DNA of 64,000 bases from Pseudoips prasinana (GCA_951640165.1 OX621255.1:992001-1056000), one strand, 5' to 3'; numbered from the stretch's first letter, positions 39,905 through 51,745 are shown. Program-made: numbers and translations. The notes: generated by a model from the letters alone, not told the origin.

Positions 39905-40145
39905 CTATCACTGCACGGTAGGGTAAAAAAAATACCACATAAATATAATACTTTAAAGGAAAAAAGAATTTTGAATAAAAAAAATCATGTTTAATACGGT
40001 TGTAAATATTGCATACAAAGACATCGTGTGGTATAGACATTATAATTAATCCACACTGCCCAATATTACCTAAATTATAGCCGTGCGACGCCGCGACGCC
40101 ACAGCACTAATGAAATATATATTATTGTTTCGGATGGTAGAATCA
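39905..40145. other. Unassigned stretch
   Basis: AT-rich with a short GC-rich patch (GCGACGCCGCGACGCC near 40084). Nothing recognised. Confidence 0.3.
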
Positions 40146-40146
40146 A

Positions 40147-40202
40147 ATGCAGCACCGGTTAAGTCACCTCGCCACTTCGTGTCCTGGGTTCGATTACCGC
40201 GC
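40147..40202 (+). repeat. SINE-C, left part, split by MITE
   Basis: GCACCGGTTAAGTCACCTCG and a B box GGTTCGATTACCGCG. It continues after the MITE at 40447 with GACAATGATTTGTGTGACTC. Confidence 0.8.
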
Positions 40203-40446
40203 TGGGGCTCTACCGGCTAAGTCGCTTAACATCAATTTCTTAAATGGCGTTTAAATAAATAAAGGTTAAAAATTACTTAATCAATAGTTAAATCGGCTTC
40301 CATGAGCACATGTGACGTCATAAATGGTCCGGAATCGATTGTCAACGTTAAAGCTGATTTAACGATTGATTAAGTCATTTTTAACCTTTATTTATTTGAA
40401 CGCCATTAGGAAATTTATGTTTGGTGACTTAGCCGGTAGAGCCCCA
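40203..40446. mobile_element. Long-TIR MITE inside SINE-C
   Basis: A 244-bp element with terminal inverted repeats of roughly 90-100 bp: TGGGGCTCTACCGGCTAAGT at the left and its complement ACCGGTAGAGCCCCA-type end at the right. Also mirrored are AAATGGCGTT and TAAATAAATAAAGGTTAAAA. The centre is only ~50 bp. It has no ORF. The target duplication is at most 1-2 bases, so the superfamily is open. An end fragment lies at 31447. Confidence 0.8.
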
Positions 40447-40572
40447 GGACAATGATTTGTGTGACTCATAAATAGTTGTTTAGAGTCTAGATTTGCTTTG
40501 TGTTCTTCAATTATATATTTGTAAAGTACCCCGTGACACAGGGATTCATTTACCTAGTGCGGGCGTTAAAAG
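40447..40572 (+). repeat. SINE-C, right part
   Basis: CATAAATAGTTGTTTAGAGTC and CCCGTGACACAGGGATT-type end. Confidence 0.8.
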
Positions 40573-40574
40573 AA

Positions 40575-40900
40575 AAATATATAGCCCCCAATTCTCTGCA
40601 TGATCAACTTATCTTAATATCATTGAATTTCTTTCCCATATTTATAGTTCTTTTTTATTATTATTAACCATTTATATCATTACATTACAAAAACTGTTAC
40701 CGGTGTATCAAAAATCTAATCAGGTTTGTCCGTACACCAGTATTCGTCATTAGGTACTCATTAAAGTTCTCTAGTAAGAGGTATCTCCAGTTGTGTCAAA
40801 TAATTTTTAGGGCGAAGCTCTGAAGGAAATTTCGTGATACGTTAGAGCCATTTGTCTAATTATGTAACCTATCCCAAAGCACCGTTCACTGAATCCTTAA
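40575..40900. other. Unassigned stretch
   Basis: Nothing recognised. Confidence 0.3.
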
Positions 40901-40911
40901 GTTTTGTCTAC

Positions 40912-41125
40912 TTTACTGTGCTATGTGGTGATGGCGAAGAATATCATCACCCCATTTCATCGTAGCGAGGTGGGGCGTAAGGGTGGTGTAGCAATCATTC
41001 CAAGGGAATACCTACCAAGGAATAAGCTGAATAAGTATTTTGCCAACTCGTCTGCCCAGCGTGGCGATTATGCTTCCTTGATTATGCTCTTTGGGGAGGC
41101 TTTTGTCTAGCAGTTAACGTAATTT
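40912..41125 (+). repeat. Repeat F relative
   Basis: CTATGTGGTGATGGCGA, GGAATACCTACCA and CCAGCGTGGCGATTATG match 2.55-2.86 kb. It ends in GGCTTTTGTCTAGCAG like an RTE 3' UTR. Confidence 0.55.
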
Positions 41126-41309
41126 GGTTGACATGATGAAGTTCGTCTACTATTTACGTTACACCTTGTATACAGATTTTCTTGTTTGATATGTAAAGCG
41201 AATATAAGGAGTTAGCATTATATTTGGCACAGATTTTTGTGGGCACAGACTTGTAGAGCGGGGACTACCCAATCAAATTTTTAATAAACTTAGAATGTTT
41301 GAAACCTAA

Positions 41310-41560
41310 GTTAAAATGCTAACCCAAATGTCATGGGTTAGATCCTCATCCAGGACAAATATTTGTGTTATGATCTGTTCTGTATCAGGCTGTAATTTAT
41401 CTATTATATGTTTGTATTTAGAAATATATAAGTATGTTCTTCAGTTGCCTGGTTGTCATATTACAGGCTATACCTACCGTACCACTGCCTAAAAATAATT
41501 CAGGCTCTCCCTCGTTTTTTGTGTGTTATTTGTCCCAAGATATTTCTTATTATTTTTTTG
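41310..41560 (+). repeat. SINE-A relic
   Basis: The degenerate body holds CCAGGACAAATATTTGTG, TATAAGTATGTTCTTCAGTT and GTCCCAAGATATT. The head is barely recognisable. Confidence 0.45.
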
Positions 41561-41564
41561 TCGG

Positions 41565-41990
41565 GACTCTGGAGTAGTGGTATATACTCCTAGCATAGAA
41601 TATAGCCTCCTAGTTGAGTTTAACGTTCCGTCTGCAGGCTTCTCACGCCACTAAACTAACGAAGTAACCCAACTTACTAGTAAACAATATGGTTGATTTT
41701 GTGGCTACGCTATGTTGTATGTAAACCAGCACATTTCACATGGGAATTTTCCATTTACCACATTTGTATTATTTAATAGATTAGAACCTTGAGTCCCAAA
41801 TGTATATATCATGCATGACTATATACTCTCTTATCTTAAAACCTGAAAACATAATAGATATCGTGCTCATCAAAAGGAAAATATACATAGAGTTCAATTA
41901 CTTCAAAATCAAGTTACAAATTTGTTGAAATTATTATGTTAAAAGCATGAAGATTTCTAATTTCACCAGCAACATTCTAAATAGTCATAT
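41565..41990. other. Unassigned stretch
   Basis: Nothing recognised. Confidence 0.3.
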
Positions 41991-41999
41991 TCGTTAAAG

Positions 42000-42300
42000 G
42001 ATATAATAATAATATCTCTGGGATCTCCAGTGGTAATGGGCGCCCCATTGGGGTCAATTCTTTGCCCATTTTTGTTTTTAATTTATATAAATGACTTACC
42101 TTACTATGAAAGGGATAAGCATGAGATTGTGTTGTTTGCAGATGATACTTCCTTGAAGTTCCAAATAAACCGACAATTAAGCAATTTTGACGATGTTAAT
42201 GACGCAATCTCTAAAGTTGTTCATTGGTTTAATGCCAATAATCTTGTGTTTAATGATAAGAAAACTAAAGTCAGCAAATTCACTACACCGAATATACTCT
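42000..42300 (+). pseudogene. LINE-B-like RT palm fragment
   Basis: About 90 codons of RT: a damaged motif B (MGAPLGSILCPFLFLIYIND, where the usual PQG reads PLG), then LFADDTSL as motif C, and WFNANNLVFNDKKTK. It ends abruptly. Closest in the window to the LINE at 60.3 kb. Confidence 0.8.
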
Positions 42301-42479
42301 TCGGTCTTCTGTATAAGTTTCCGCAGTGTACGTATGTGGTCTATGATGTTAAAGTCTTATCAAAATCTGGCTTGTTTAGGAGCTTGGAAGTCGTCATACC
42401 TGCCCGCGAAACGATTCGTAATAACCCTCGAAAACAACTTTTAAACATGGCTCAGCAGTGTGAAGCGTCTATAATATAA

Positions 42480-42660
42480 TTCTTCAATAGGGTTTTGTCG
42501 CCCTTTTTGAAGGAGAGCACTGTTTGAACCACCGCGATGTGTCACTAACAAGCACCACCATACTTCTGTGCCGTTGTGTGATTGACTATCTAGTATTACG
42601 GAGTTAAATAACTTCTGAAGGGCCCGTAGGGATGGTGTATCACTCTGATGCATACACTGT
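42480..42660 (-). repeat. Dispersed repeat G
   Basis: On the minus strand ACACCATCCCTACGGGCCC and TTCAGAAGTTATTTA recur at 46960-47000. It sits directly before the ORF1 remnant of the next element. Confidence 0.4.
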
Positions 42661-42768
42661 TAATAATAGCATCCCGGTATCTAATCAAGATGCTGCCCCG
42701 CAGCCGCAGACCGCGACTCAAAAGCCGTCAACCACACGATCCAAACGCACTATCACATCGAAAAAGTA
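42661..42768 (+). pseudogene. LINE ORF1 C-terminal remnant
   Basis: The last ~35 codons of ORF1 (SIPVSNQDAAPQPQTATQKP then STTRSKRTITSKK and a stop). This matches in style and position the Ala/Thr/Pro-rich basic tail of the intact ORF1 at 38240. It lies 658 bp before ORF2. Confidence 0.6.
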
Positions 42769-43426
42769 ATTCTCGCCATTGTTCATACATTAAGTCCTTC
42801 TTTATTTATTTTAAATAATACACTTCTGGGTAATGAATTAAGACACAGTCAGTTTCATCCACAATTAATTAAAAATTACTGTAATCCACTCGTTGAATAC
42901 TTATCAGTACACAGTATCGAAATTCACTCTTCATTCACTTGAACAAAACATTGAAGTTTACTTGAATGTTTTGTTTATTTACCCACTTCATATGATATTT
43001 TTAAAAAGTGAAATGCGTCAATGAAATGTGGCACAGTACTCAAAGAGAATATAACCAACTACGTTTAATTATATTTGCGGTCGAGATCCATTTCTCATTT
43101 TGAATACTTTAAAAAAAAAAAACGTTTTACACTTTATTTGTAAGTATTTTTATAATTTTTGTGCTTTTCGTTTGTGATACTTAATATTATTAGATTTTTT
43201 TGTGTATTTATTACCCAGATAGATTCATACAAGGTTAACATAGTTATTTAACATATTTTTTCTCTTCTACCACACTACCGGCAGATGGACTATTTAGTAT
43301 TGTTTGTTTTTTTTTTATATATATATATATATAATAATATAATTATTTTATTTTATAACGTTCCACTTTTCATATTAATTTAATAAGATTAATAACTGTT
43401 ATTTATTGTATTTTATATATAGGTAT

Positions 43427-46355
43427 ATGTCTTATTGTTTAGACACTAGTAGTGATATTGATTATTTTTCGGTAGATAGTGACAATGACAGTTTCGTAAG
43501 TATTCCCTCACTTAGTGAAACACTTCAGTCTCAATTTTCTGATGATTTCAAGGATTTTAATGTTGTTCACATCAACGCCCAAAGTATTCCGGCACATTTC
43601 CCCGATATACTGGCTAACTTGGACTGTAAGAATTTGCATGCAATACTTGTCTCAGAGTCGTGGCTAAAACCATGTCTCCCTTCCATTTCATACTCTCTTC
43701 CGGGATTCAATCTTATTAGGAATGATCGCACGGTGGGCGGTGGCGGAGGTGTTGCCATTTATCTCCGATCGCATATACCGTACTCAATAATTAGCATGTC
43801 ATCACAGCCACCACCACAGCACGCCGGTGAACATCTTTTTTTGGAGATTGAACTTTGTCACACTAAGCTCCTTCTAGGGGTATACTACTCTCCTTCTCTA
43901 CGAATAAACTTCTTCTCTTCTTTCGAAAACATCTTAGAAAGTCTTGCTCCTTCTTACAGCCATGTTATCATTATGGGTGACTTCAACACCTGCCTCCTAA
44001 AAAAAGACCATCGTACTTCAAACTTCTTATCTGTTATAGAATCAAAAAATTTCACTGTTCTACCTTCGAATGCTACGCATCATTTCCCTAACTCTGTTCC
44101 TTCACTTCTTGACCTAATTATTGTATCTTCTGTTGAACATGTTATCAAGCATGGTCAATTTTCTGCTGACGTCTTCTCTTATCATGATTTGATTTATCTA
44201 ACTTGCAGAATTCGACCCCCTAAAGCAAGTCGGAAAATTCTTTTGCAGCGCAATTTTGGTGATATGAATCTGGATGATCTTCGAGAAGAGGCTCGTAACT
44301 TAGATTGGGAGCCCCTCTTTGCACTTGATTCAATTGACGACAAGGTTAATTGTTTTACCCAAAGCCTTATAAAACTTTATGACTAGTACGCTCCCACTCG
44401 TCCTGTTAAATTAAGACATCTCCCAGCGCCGTGGCTGACAAAGAACCTTAAAACTATAATGAACAAGAAAGTAGCTGCTAAGTCAAAATTTAACGCCCGC
44501 CCCAATTCGGCAAACTGGGAAAAATTCGTAGGAATCCGAAATCACTGCAACAAGGTGTGTAGGCAAGCCCAACGCCAACATATCCATAGTTCCGTAGAAA
44601 ACGGAGACCCAGCTAAAGTCTGAAAATTTCTGAGATCAGTAGGTGTTGGTAAGTCACGTCAAAACACAATCCCAAAAGATTTGAACTTAGATTTACTAAA
44701 TCAACATTTCTCTACTTCGTCCAATATGCAAAGGGCAACTAAAACGAATACTTTAAATTATCTTTCCGCACTTCCAACACCAGATCACACCCAATTTGTC
44801 TTTAATCATTTTACTAATTGTGATGTTAAGAGAAGCATAATGTCCATCTCGTCCAATGCAATTGGCAGTGATTGTCTTAGTCGTAAAATGATCCTACCCA
44901 TCCTAGACGAGATCCTTCCCACTATCACCCATATTTTGAACCATTCCGTAATCAGTGGCTCCTTCCCGACACAGTGGAAAGAAGCCAAAATTACTCCATT
45001 ACCTAAAAAATCTAATCCTTTATCTTTCACCGAATATCGTCCTATATCCATATTACTGTTCCTATCCAAAGTTCTTGAACGTCTTATCAACTAAATCTCT
45101 TCCTTTGCAAGAACTCTCTCCTCAATCCCTTTCATCCCTTTCCGCCAGGGTCATAGTACGACTACGGCACTGATTCACATCACAGATAACCTGAGGTCTG
45201 CTATGGATAGTGGCGAACTAACGGTGCTCTGTCTACTAGACTTTAGCAACGCTTTTAACACCGTAGATTTCGACATATTGCTCGGTATACTATGCTCTCT
45301 GAACATATCTCCAACGGTAATTGATTGGTTTCACAGTTACCTGTATGGCAGACGCCAACGAATCTGTATCGAAGATGCAACCTCTTCCTGGAGCTATACA
45401 GCAGCTGGCGTGCCGCAGGGTGGCGTTTTATCTCCTTTATTATTTGCCATATTCATTAATGCTATATCCAAAAATCTGAATTCGTCCTACCACCTTTATG
45501 CAGATGATCTTCAAATTTACAGCCGAGCTTCTCCTGAAAATCTACCGAAAGCTATAGAATCTATTAATTCAGATCTTTTACACATATGCACATGGAGTAA
45601 ATCTTATGGGCTAACAGTAAACCCGTCTAAATCTCAGGCCATTATCGTTGGCAGTAACAGAATGAGAGCCAAAGTTGATTGGTCACTAGTCCCTAATATA
45701 ATGTTTGACAATGCAATTATACCTTTAAGTGATAAAGTGAAAAATTTGGGGATATACATTCACAAGGATCTCTCTTGGGTATCTCAATTACAGGAGGTTA
45801 GCCGCAGAGACTTTGCATCTGCGGGATCTCTGAGAAGGCTTCGAAATTTTTTACCAGTAACCACTAAGATTGCGCGTGCTCAATCCATCCTTCTTCCTAT
45901 TCTCGACTATGCTGATGCCAGTTATCTCGATTTGACCCAAGAGCAATTTGACAAGCTTGAGCGACTTCAAAATTTTTGTATAAGGTTCATATTTGGGCTC
46001 CGCAAGTATGACCACGTATCTGAATATCGTTCAAAACTCAAGTGGCTCCCTATACGCCTTCGCCGGAATGCACATATTTTGTCCCTTTTATACAGCATTA
46101 TCTTTAATCCTGCTGCCCCCTATTATCTTAAAGAACAATTTCAATTTCTAAGTGATACACATACGAGATCATTGAGATCATCAGAAAACCTAAACCTGTC
46201 TTTACCAACACATTCCACTAACTTTTTTACTAAATATTTTACTGTTGAGGCAGCTCGCCTCTGAAATGCGTTGTCTTTAACAATTAGACGTGCTCAATCC
46301 CTTGGTTTGTTCAAAACACTAGTGAAAAACCACTACTTGTCACTATGAATGCATT
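43427..46355 (+). pseudogene. LINE ORF2 endonuclease-RT, several stops
   Basis: Nearly the whole coding region stays in one frame. The likely ATG is 43427 (MSYCLDTSSD). The endonuclease (VVHINAQSIPAHF, VSESWLKP, IMGDFNTCL, SYHDLIYLTC) runs to TAG at 44384-44386. TGA at 44621-44623 replaces an expected Trp. TAA at 45092-45094 lies next to small compensating indels near 45085-45150. The RT palm has LCLLDFSNAFNTVDF, GVPQGGVLSPLLFAIFIN and YADD. A last TGA at 46262-46264 again replaces Trp. The acidic N-terminus resembles that of the intact ORF2. Inactive. Confidence 0.9.
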
Positions 46356-46710
46356 TCCACTGTCCTTCCATATTATATTATTTATTATGTATGTATCTGT
46401 ATGTATTATTATGTTTATGTAATTAAGTATGTATTATATCTAATGAAATGGTAGTATTACTATTAAGTAAATGCCATTATTAGTTTGTAAGTATTTAGAT
46501 TCCTACTTAAATTATTTCATCTTGCACTACCCTTATCGAGTTGTCTTTCTATATTTCTGCTTCATATCCATCCAAAGGTTGTCTGAAAGAGATCGCTGAC
46601 TGCGATAAGACCGCCTATTGTACAATTTCAATTGCTAATTAACATTTCCCATGTTTTTATCTGTAATTGGTGTGTCAATAAAGAGTATTTATCTTATCTT
46701 ATCTTATGTT

Positions 46711-46950
46711 ACCAAAATACGTCGCTTCGGACGAGGAAATTATTTGTTGATGGTTGCTTTATTCTATAATGAAAGAGGAGCTGAAGCTAGAAGGATGAGT
46801 ATAGGTCAACGGAAAAAAGAAAAATTATACTGAAGAGACAGGACTTAGTCATTGAAACTCACGACTATCCCGATTTTATACAGAAAATATCCCGGACGTC
46901 AGCCTGTGAGAGAGGAAAATGGCTCTCAAACAAGTTAAGAACAAAAAGAC
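46711..46950. other. Unassigned stretch
   Basis: No family recognised. The short frame at 46651-46833 spans the LINE tail and is incidental. Confidence 0.3.
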
Positions 46951-46954
46951 GGGT

Positions 46955-47030
46955 AATACACCAACCCTACGGGCCCTTCAGAAGTTATTTATATCCGTCT
47001 ATTATATTATAATAGACGCACAAAAATTAC
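46955..47030 (-). repeat. Dispersed repeat G, short copy
   Basis: ACACCAACCCTACGGGCCC and TTCAGAAGTTATTTAT match the 42.6 kb copy inverted. 46989-47009 is a 21-nt palindrome. Confidence 0.4.
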
Positions 47031-47145
47031 ATCCAGACTCAGAACAACTATTTGTGGATCACACAAATAGTTGTTCGGCGCGGGACTCAAACCCGCGACA
47101 CTAAGCAGCGAGGCGACTGTCTTAGTCGCCGCGCCACACGTGCCG
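47031..47145 (-). repeat. SINE-C (minus), partial
   Basis: CAGACTCAGAACAACTATTTG, then GGACTCAAACCCGCGACAC and AGCGAGGCGACTGTCTTAG. Confidence 0.8.
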
Positions 47146-47149
47146 TCTA

Positions 47150-47485
47150 TTCGATACCTAGTTTGTAATTTTTTTATATTTAGAAATGTAGTTATCGTGA
47201 ATTTGCTCCCAGCGCGTTTAGCTCGCTTTCATAAAGTAATATTATCATTCCACTCAGATCATGACGCTTTATCTGCAAAGTTACCTTTACAGCATTTAGA
47301 TGAAAGCTGTACATTTGGTTAACAAATAAATGATACGTTTATCTTTGTTCAAAGTCCTTTAAGTTTAGTTGTTCTAATAAATTTTACTTTTGTAACTGAA
47401 TATTCTTATTTTATATCCAAAGTATTTAATGAGAATATTTTCTATGATTCTATTTTGTTACAACCTTTATTTTAATTTTCCCATT
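47150..47485. other. Unassigned stretch
   Basis: Nothing recognised. Confidence 0.3.
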
Positions 47486-47489
47486 GATA

Positions 47490-47605
47490 TATACACTGGA
47501 AAAAAACAAAGAAGTAAAGATAGTACAAAGGTACTGCTTATTCCAAAAGAAATCTCTGCCGGCAGACCTGCGAGAAGAAAAATAAAAAGGAAAACAAGCA
47601 GAAAA
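47490..47605 (-). repeat. 3' UTR fragment of the CR1/L2-like LINE (minus)
   Basis: GTACAAAGGTACTGCTTATT, AAAGAAATCTCTGCC and AGACCTGCGAG match the 3' UTR of the intact LINE at 34545-34600 in the same orientation. Confidence 0.65.
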
Positions 47606-47814
47606 TGCTTCCGTTTTTAATAATATTGCGCATTTAATATAAAACATCATCATCAAATACTTAAATATAATATAGAAATAATACAACTATAGGATACATA
47701 CAATTCGGACAAAAATTATCATAATGCTTTTACTTTGTTAAAGGGAACCAATTATACCGATACAGATTAGTAGAAAAATAATTCATCTGTAAATTACATA
47801 CTGTGAATATAATT

Positions 47815-48018
47815 GACTGCACGTGTGGCGCAGCGGCTAAGTCAGTCGCCTCGCCGCTTCGTGTCCCAGGTTCGTTCCCGAGCGGACAACTATTTGTGTG
47901 ATCCATAAATAATTGTTCTGAGTCTGGATGTTATTTGTATCCATCTATTATATATTTGGAAAGTATCCCGCGACACAGGGATTAGAATCCCTGGTGCGGG
48001 CGATGTCTTTTAAAAAAT
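47815..48018 (+). repeat. tRNA-derived SINE-C
   Basis: GTGTGGCGCAGCGGCTAAG, a damaged B box (CAGGTTCGTTCCC) and GCGACACAGGGATTAGA near the end, then an A-rich tail. Confidence 0.85.
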
Positions 48019-48056
48019 ACATAAAATAAAAATGCAATTTGAAAGAATGTGATGTA

Positions 48057-48190
48057 CAGACGCCAGCACATCAAGCTACGTTAATCTGTCAAATTTCACC
48101 AATTGAAAGTGAACCTTATACTTTTGTGATAAAGTTGAAAATCTATAAAAGAAATTGGACAGATTGGGGCAGCTGGATGTGCTGGCGTCT
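48057..48190. mobile_element. TA-flanked MITE (Tc1/mariner-like)
   Basis: A 134-bp element beginning CAGACGCCAGCACATC and ending in its exact complement GATGTGCTGGCGTCTG. The imperfect TIR extends to ~40 bp (AATCTGTCAAATTTC mirrored). TA dinucleotides on both sides (48055-56, 48191-92) fit a TA target. It has no ORF. A second copy truncated at one end is at 56174. Confidence 0.8.
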
Positions 48191-48204
48191 GTACAAGACT
48201 TACC

Positions 48205-48330
48205 TTATGGGGAAGTGATTACCCTAGAGTTGTTCAAGCCGCCAAGTAGGCCTCTGCTATGGCTTAACGACTTTTACCTAATGGCTACAACCGGTACCGA
48301 AAGCTTAACGAGGCCTCTGAAGCGAATGTA
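48205..48330 (-). repeat. 5S-derived SINE body (minus)
   Basis: AAGTAGGCCTCTGCTATGGC, TTAACGACTTTTACC and AAAGCTTAACGAGGCC are the inverted tail and body. The 5S head is missing. Confidence 0.6.
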
Positions 48331-48334
48331 GTGT

Positions 48335-48740
48335 AACATTTGAAGATATACCACAAGCCTTATAATATACAAAATATAGGTAACAATAACAGACAATTGT
48401 CTGTAGCTACTTGTGATACCGACTGTACAAACTGAAGCACCATCTCAGTGTGTAGTACTACAAGACGGATACGAGTTAACAATAGTTGCAATCGGCTCCA
48501 ATACCCAGGGGGTATCATAACAACTTGCACTGCGATTGCTTTTATTGCGGACCAGCACGACTTGAACTGTTCCAACTTTGTCCCGTTTCTTATAGTTTTA
48601 GTTCCAGTTTGCAATTGAAGCATTTGTTACTATTGTAAAAATGTTATTGGCTTTGTACAGTATTAATAGAAGATACGGGGTTATACTTTTACTTATCTAT
48701 TATTGAGACAAACAGGGATTTGACGTGTTGTTTTATTTCT
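48335..48740. other. Unassigned stretch
   Basis: The minus frame at 48360-48623 has no family features. Confidence 0.3.
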
Positions 48741-48744
48741 TATT

Positions 48745-49035
48745 ATTACATACATACATACAAAGGCTAAAGCCTGTTTCCCAGAGGGGTAGGCAGAGAC
48801 AACGAACTTCCATTTGTCACGATCCTTGCACACCTCTTTCGCCTGTTTACTGTAATTATATTCTCCATACATGCTCGCTGTTTTAGGGTACTTCTGACCT
48901 GGCCTTTCTTGAGAACGTCTCCAATTTGGTCAGAGAATGTTCTAAGAGGTCTTCTCCTTCTGGTTATACCGCTCACACTGGCCAGGTATACTTCTTTAGT
49001 CAATCTTCTTTCATTCGTATTAGAACTTCTTGCCT
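48745..49035 (-). pseudogene. RTE-like LINE C-terminal remnant (minus)
   Basis: Open frame with [39 protein letters not shown], then PLGNRL. It is preceded on the plus side by the TACATACATACATAC tail (48747-48760), marking the 3' end. Confidence 0.8.
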
Positions 49036-49159
49036 GAAACACAGGATTACCTAGTTTAGGCACATTTATTAGGTTTGTAGCAAAGTAAAATTTTTATATT
49101 TGTAAATTTATTTTATGTAAGTTAAGTATTTTAAAAAATATGTTAATATTTATTATTGT

Positions 49160-50545
49160 AACCAACAGTTGCACTTAATGCGAAAATATCATCGACCGTA
49201 TTTTTAGGATTGACACTTGATTCAAAATTGCAATGGGGTCCTCAGATTGAAAAGTTAGCAGGTAAATTAAGTTCGGCTTCCTATGCTGTCTGGAAAATAA
49301 GGCAATTGTCAGATTAACAAACTGCTAGATTAGTGTATTTCACGTACTTTCATAGCATTATGTCGTATGGCATTCTGCTGTGGGGTTCGGCGGCTGACAT
49401 AGGTACTACTTTGTATTGCAGAAAAGAGCAGTCAGAGCCATTTATGGTTTAGGCAGTCGCGATTCTTTGCGAAATTTGTTTAAAGAAATAAATATACTTA
49501 CTGTGCCATCGGAATATATATATCAGAATATAATGTTTGTTAGAAAAAATATTCATAATTATAAAAAGAAAAGTGAACTGCATAATATAAATACTAGGAA
49601 TAAAAACAAACTAGCCATGCCAGGCTTTAGAGTAAGCAAAACTAATAAATCATTTTTAGGAAATTGTATTAGGTTTTATAACAAGCTTCCTACTCAAATT
49701 ACTGATCTGCCTGACACAAGTTTTAAAACACATATTAAACGTGTACTTATGGCTAGGGGTTATTACACCACTAAAGAGTACATCGATGACAAAGACGTCT
49801 GGCTCTCACTTCCTACCTGCACATTGCTCGCTGGAGATCTTGTAGCCATATAGACATGACTGATCTGCTGTGTTACGTGAACTATCTGTAAATGATTGCT
49901 ATCATATACTTAATTTAAAATTATTGACTCTGTCTCAAAATGAATAATGTTATTGTTTCGAAGTTTTTCTTTTGTATACCTAAATATAATCTAAAATAAT
50001 AAGCATTCAGACAACCGATCGAGCATATATTGTGTTTGCCTACTAAATAATTACTCTAATTGGACCAAATCCCGTGTTCATGCCCGCTTGAGTATGTTTC
50101 GCCGGACCGTCTCAACTGGGTCGTGTTGAAACCGGTAGTAGATGAACCCACTGAGTTTGTTTCGCTGGGTCTTCTCAGTTGGGGCGCATTGGATCCGGTG
50201 GTAGCATTAAAGCGCGACCGTCGTTATTAACACAAGGTCCGTCATAATAATAATACCTTTAATATAGACAGAACCATTGACAATATGTAGTAAAAATATT
50301 AGACTTAAACTAGATAATTAAACATAATCTCTTGACAATAACTTGATACGAGCTAGCTAAATATCATTTCTGTAATATAATAAATTTTATAAATGTTTTC
50401 ATACAAGATGTACCTAAATATCTATGTTACTAGAAATAATATCTAATGTATACAACTATATTACTACAAACATGTTCTGACTATTTACAAGCGCTTTTTT
50501 AAAGTCTACGCGAATAAAAACCTTTTTTATTTTATTTTTTATTTT
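49160..50545 (+). mobile_element. LINE-B, 5'-truncated (plus)
   Basis: Near-twin of 26455-27980 in opposite orientation, truncated slightly further in. It holds the RT C-terminus and a full 3' UTR ending ACGCGAATAAAAACC with a TTTTATTTTATTTT tail. Confidence 0.88.
49163..49853 (+). pseudogene. LINE-B RT C-terminus, stop and frameshift
   Basis: First part reads FLGLTLDSKLQWGPQIEKLA-like sequence and SYAVWKIRQLS up to TAA at 49315-49317. A small deletion near 49405-49415 shifts the frame. The rest is open to 49853 and ends RGYYTTKEYIDDKDVWLS then LPTCTLLAGDL, almost identical to the 27.1 kb copy. Confidence 0.88.
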
Positions 50546-50549
50546 ACTT

Positions 50550-51480
50550 TTTTTCGTCCTATAATATAAGCTTAATGTGCAGTGAAAATCATCTAACCAT
50601 TCATCGGATTTTTCTGATTACGGAACATACCGGGGCTGTCACGGAGTGGCGGCCATCTTTGATTTCACGGTAGTGATTCAATTTGAGCACGCAAGCATCC
50701 ACGTGTTCGGCAAACGTCATATTTTGAATCAGAAATTATCTCGATAATCTTTTAGAACTTTAAACTTGTATTAGTATTAGAAATAACCATTATAACGTAG
50801 CTAATATAAATTTGATGTATTTTATTAAAATATAGTCTCGTCGCCCGATAATCAAACATCATACAACCGAATATTTGCGTAACGATAAAAAACCACTTTG
50901 ATAAGGACAAAATCCCTTTAAGCTTATTAACAGGTTATCAAACCATGCGTGTTTCAATATTATAGAGTAAGTATAAAGAAAATATATTTTGTTGTTTACT
51001 AGTATTATTAATATTTATTACAAGTAAAAAGCAATGTATTAATAATTCAAATTACTATCACTATTTGTTTGATTGCCAAGCTCCAGTTGTGTTCTGGGGG
51101 TCTCAGCTAATAAATAAAACTATTACTTCGAAACAGTATTGATTCAAAATTAATTCAATTAGTTGTCTATTGAGTGAATCCCCGCCGCTGTAGGTCGACG
51201 GCTGATTTGCGAGGTGGGGAAGGACGCTGAAGGTCAGCGAATCGGTTGGAGGTGCGAGCGCAGCGCCGCCTGATGTGATGTGTGACACACTATTCATAAT
51301 CATCATCGTATCAGCCAAAAGACTTTAAACTGTCTGTTGAGCTACTGGTATTTGGCAAAGTCGTCTGAGGACGTCAGAATCATTCACAGTCTTTCTTTCA
51401 TAATCTGTATGTAGTAGTCCACATCCTCGCCCTAAAAGGAAGATGCATTGTCTTTGTTACTGGGACCTCTGAAGATTTTA
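50550..51480. other. Unassigned stretch
   Basis: 51150-51290 is GC-richer (a minus frame at 51103-51318 has no domain). 51298-51325 holds an RTE-tail-like CATCATCGTATCAGCC scrap. Nothing else. Confidence 0.35.
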
Positions 51481-51481
51481 A

Positions 51482-51745
51482 CATACATACATAGACTCAC
51501 GCCTGTTTCCCAGAGGGGTAGGCAGAGACAACGGATTTCCATTTTGTCACTTTCTTTGCACACGTCTTTTGCCTCGATTACTGTCATTATATTCTACATA
51601 CATGCTCGCCGGTTTAGGGTACTTCTTGAGGACGTCTCCGATTTGGTCAGAGAATATTCTACGAGGTCTTCCCCTTCCAGTTGTTCCATTCACACAGGCC
51701 AGGTATACTTCTTTGGTGAATCTTCTTTCATGATCTTCTTTCAGA
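51482..51745 (-). pseudogene. RTE-like LINE C-terminal remnant (minus)
   Basis: Starts with the ACATACATACATAG tail and CCCAGAGGGGTAGGCAGAGA. On the minus strand it carries the [15 protein letters not shown] block, with a deletion that removes the GQVRS part. It ends near ACCAAAGAAG. Confidence 0.75.

Larger units (their letters stand above)
42661..46710 (+). mobile_element. Broken CR1/L2-like LINE, relative of the intact one
   Basis: Plus strand. ORF1 C-terminus (42661-42768), spacer, ORF2 (43427-46350) and 3' UTR with an AATAAAGAG...TATCTTATCTTATC tail at 46676-46708. The same gene order and domain layout as 34458-39470. The 5' end is missing. Confidence 0.88.
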
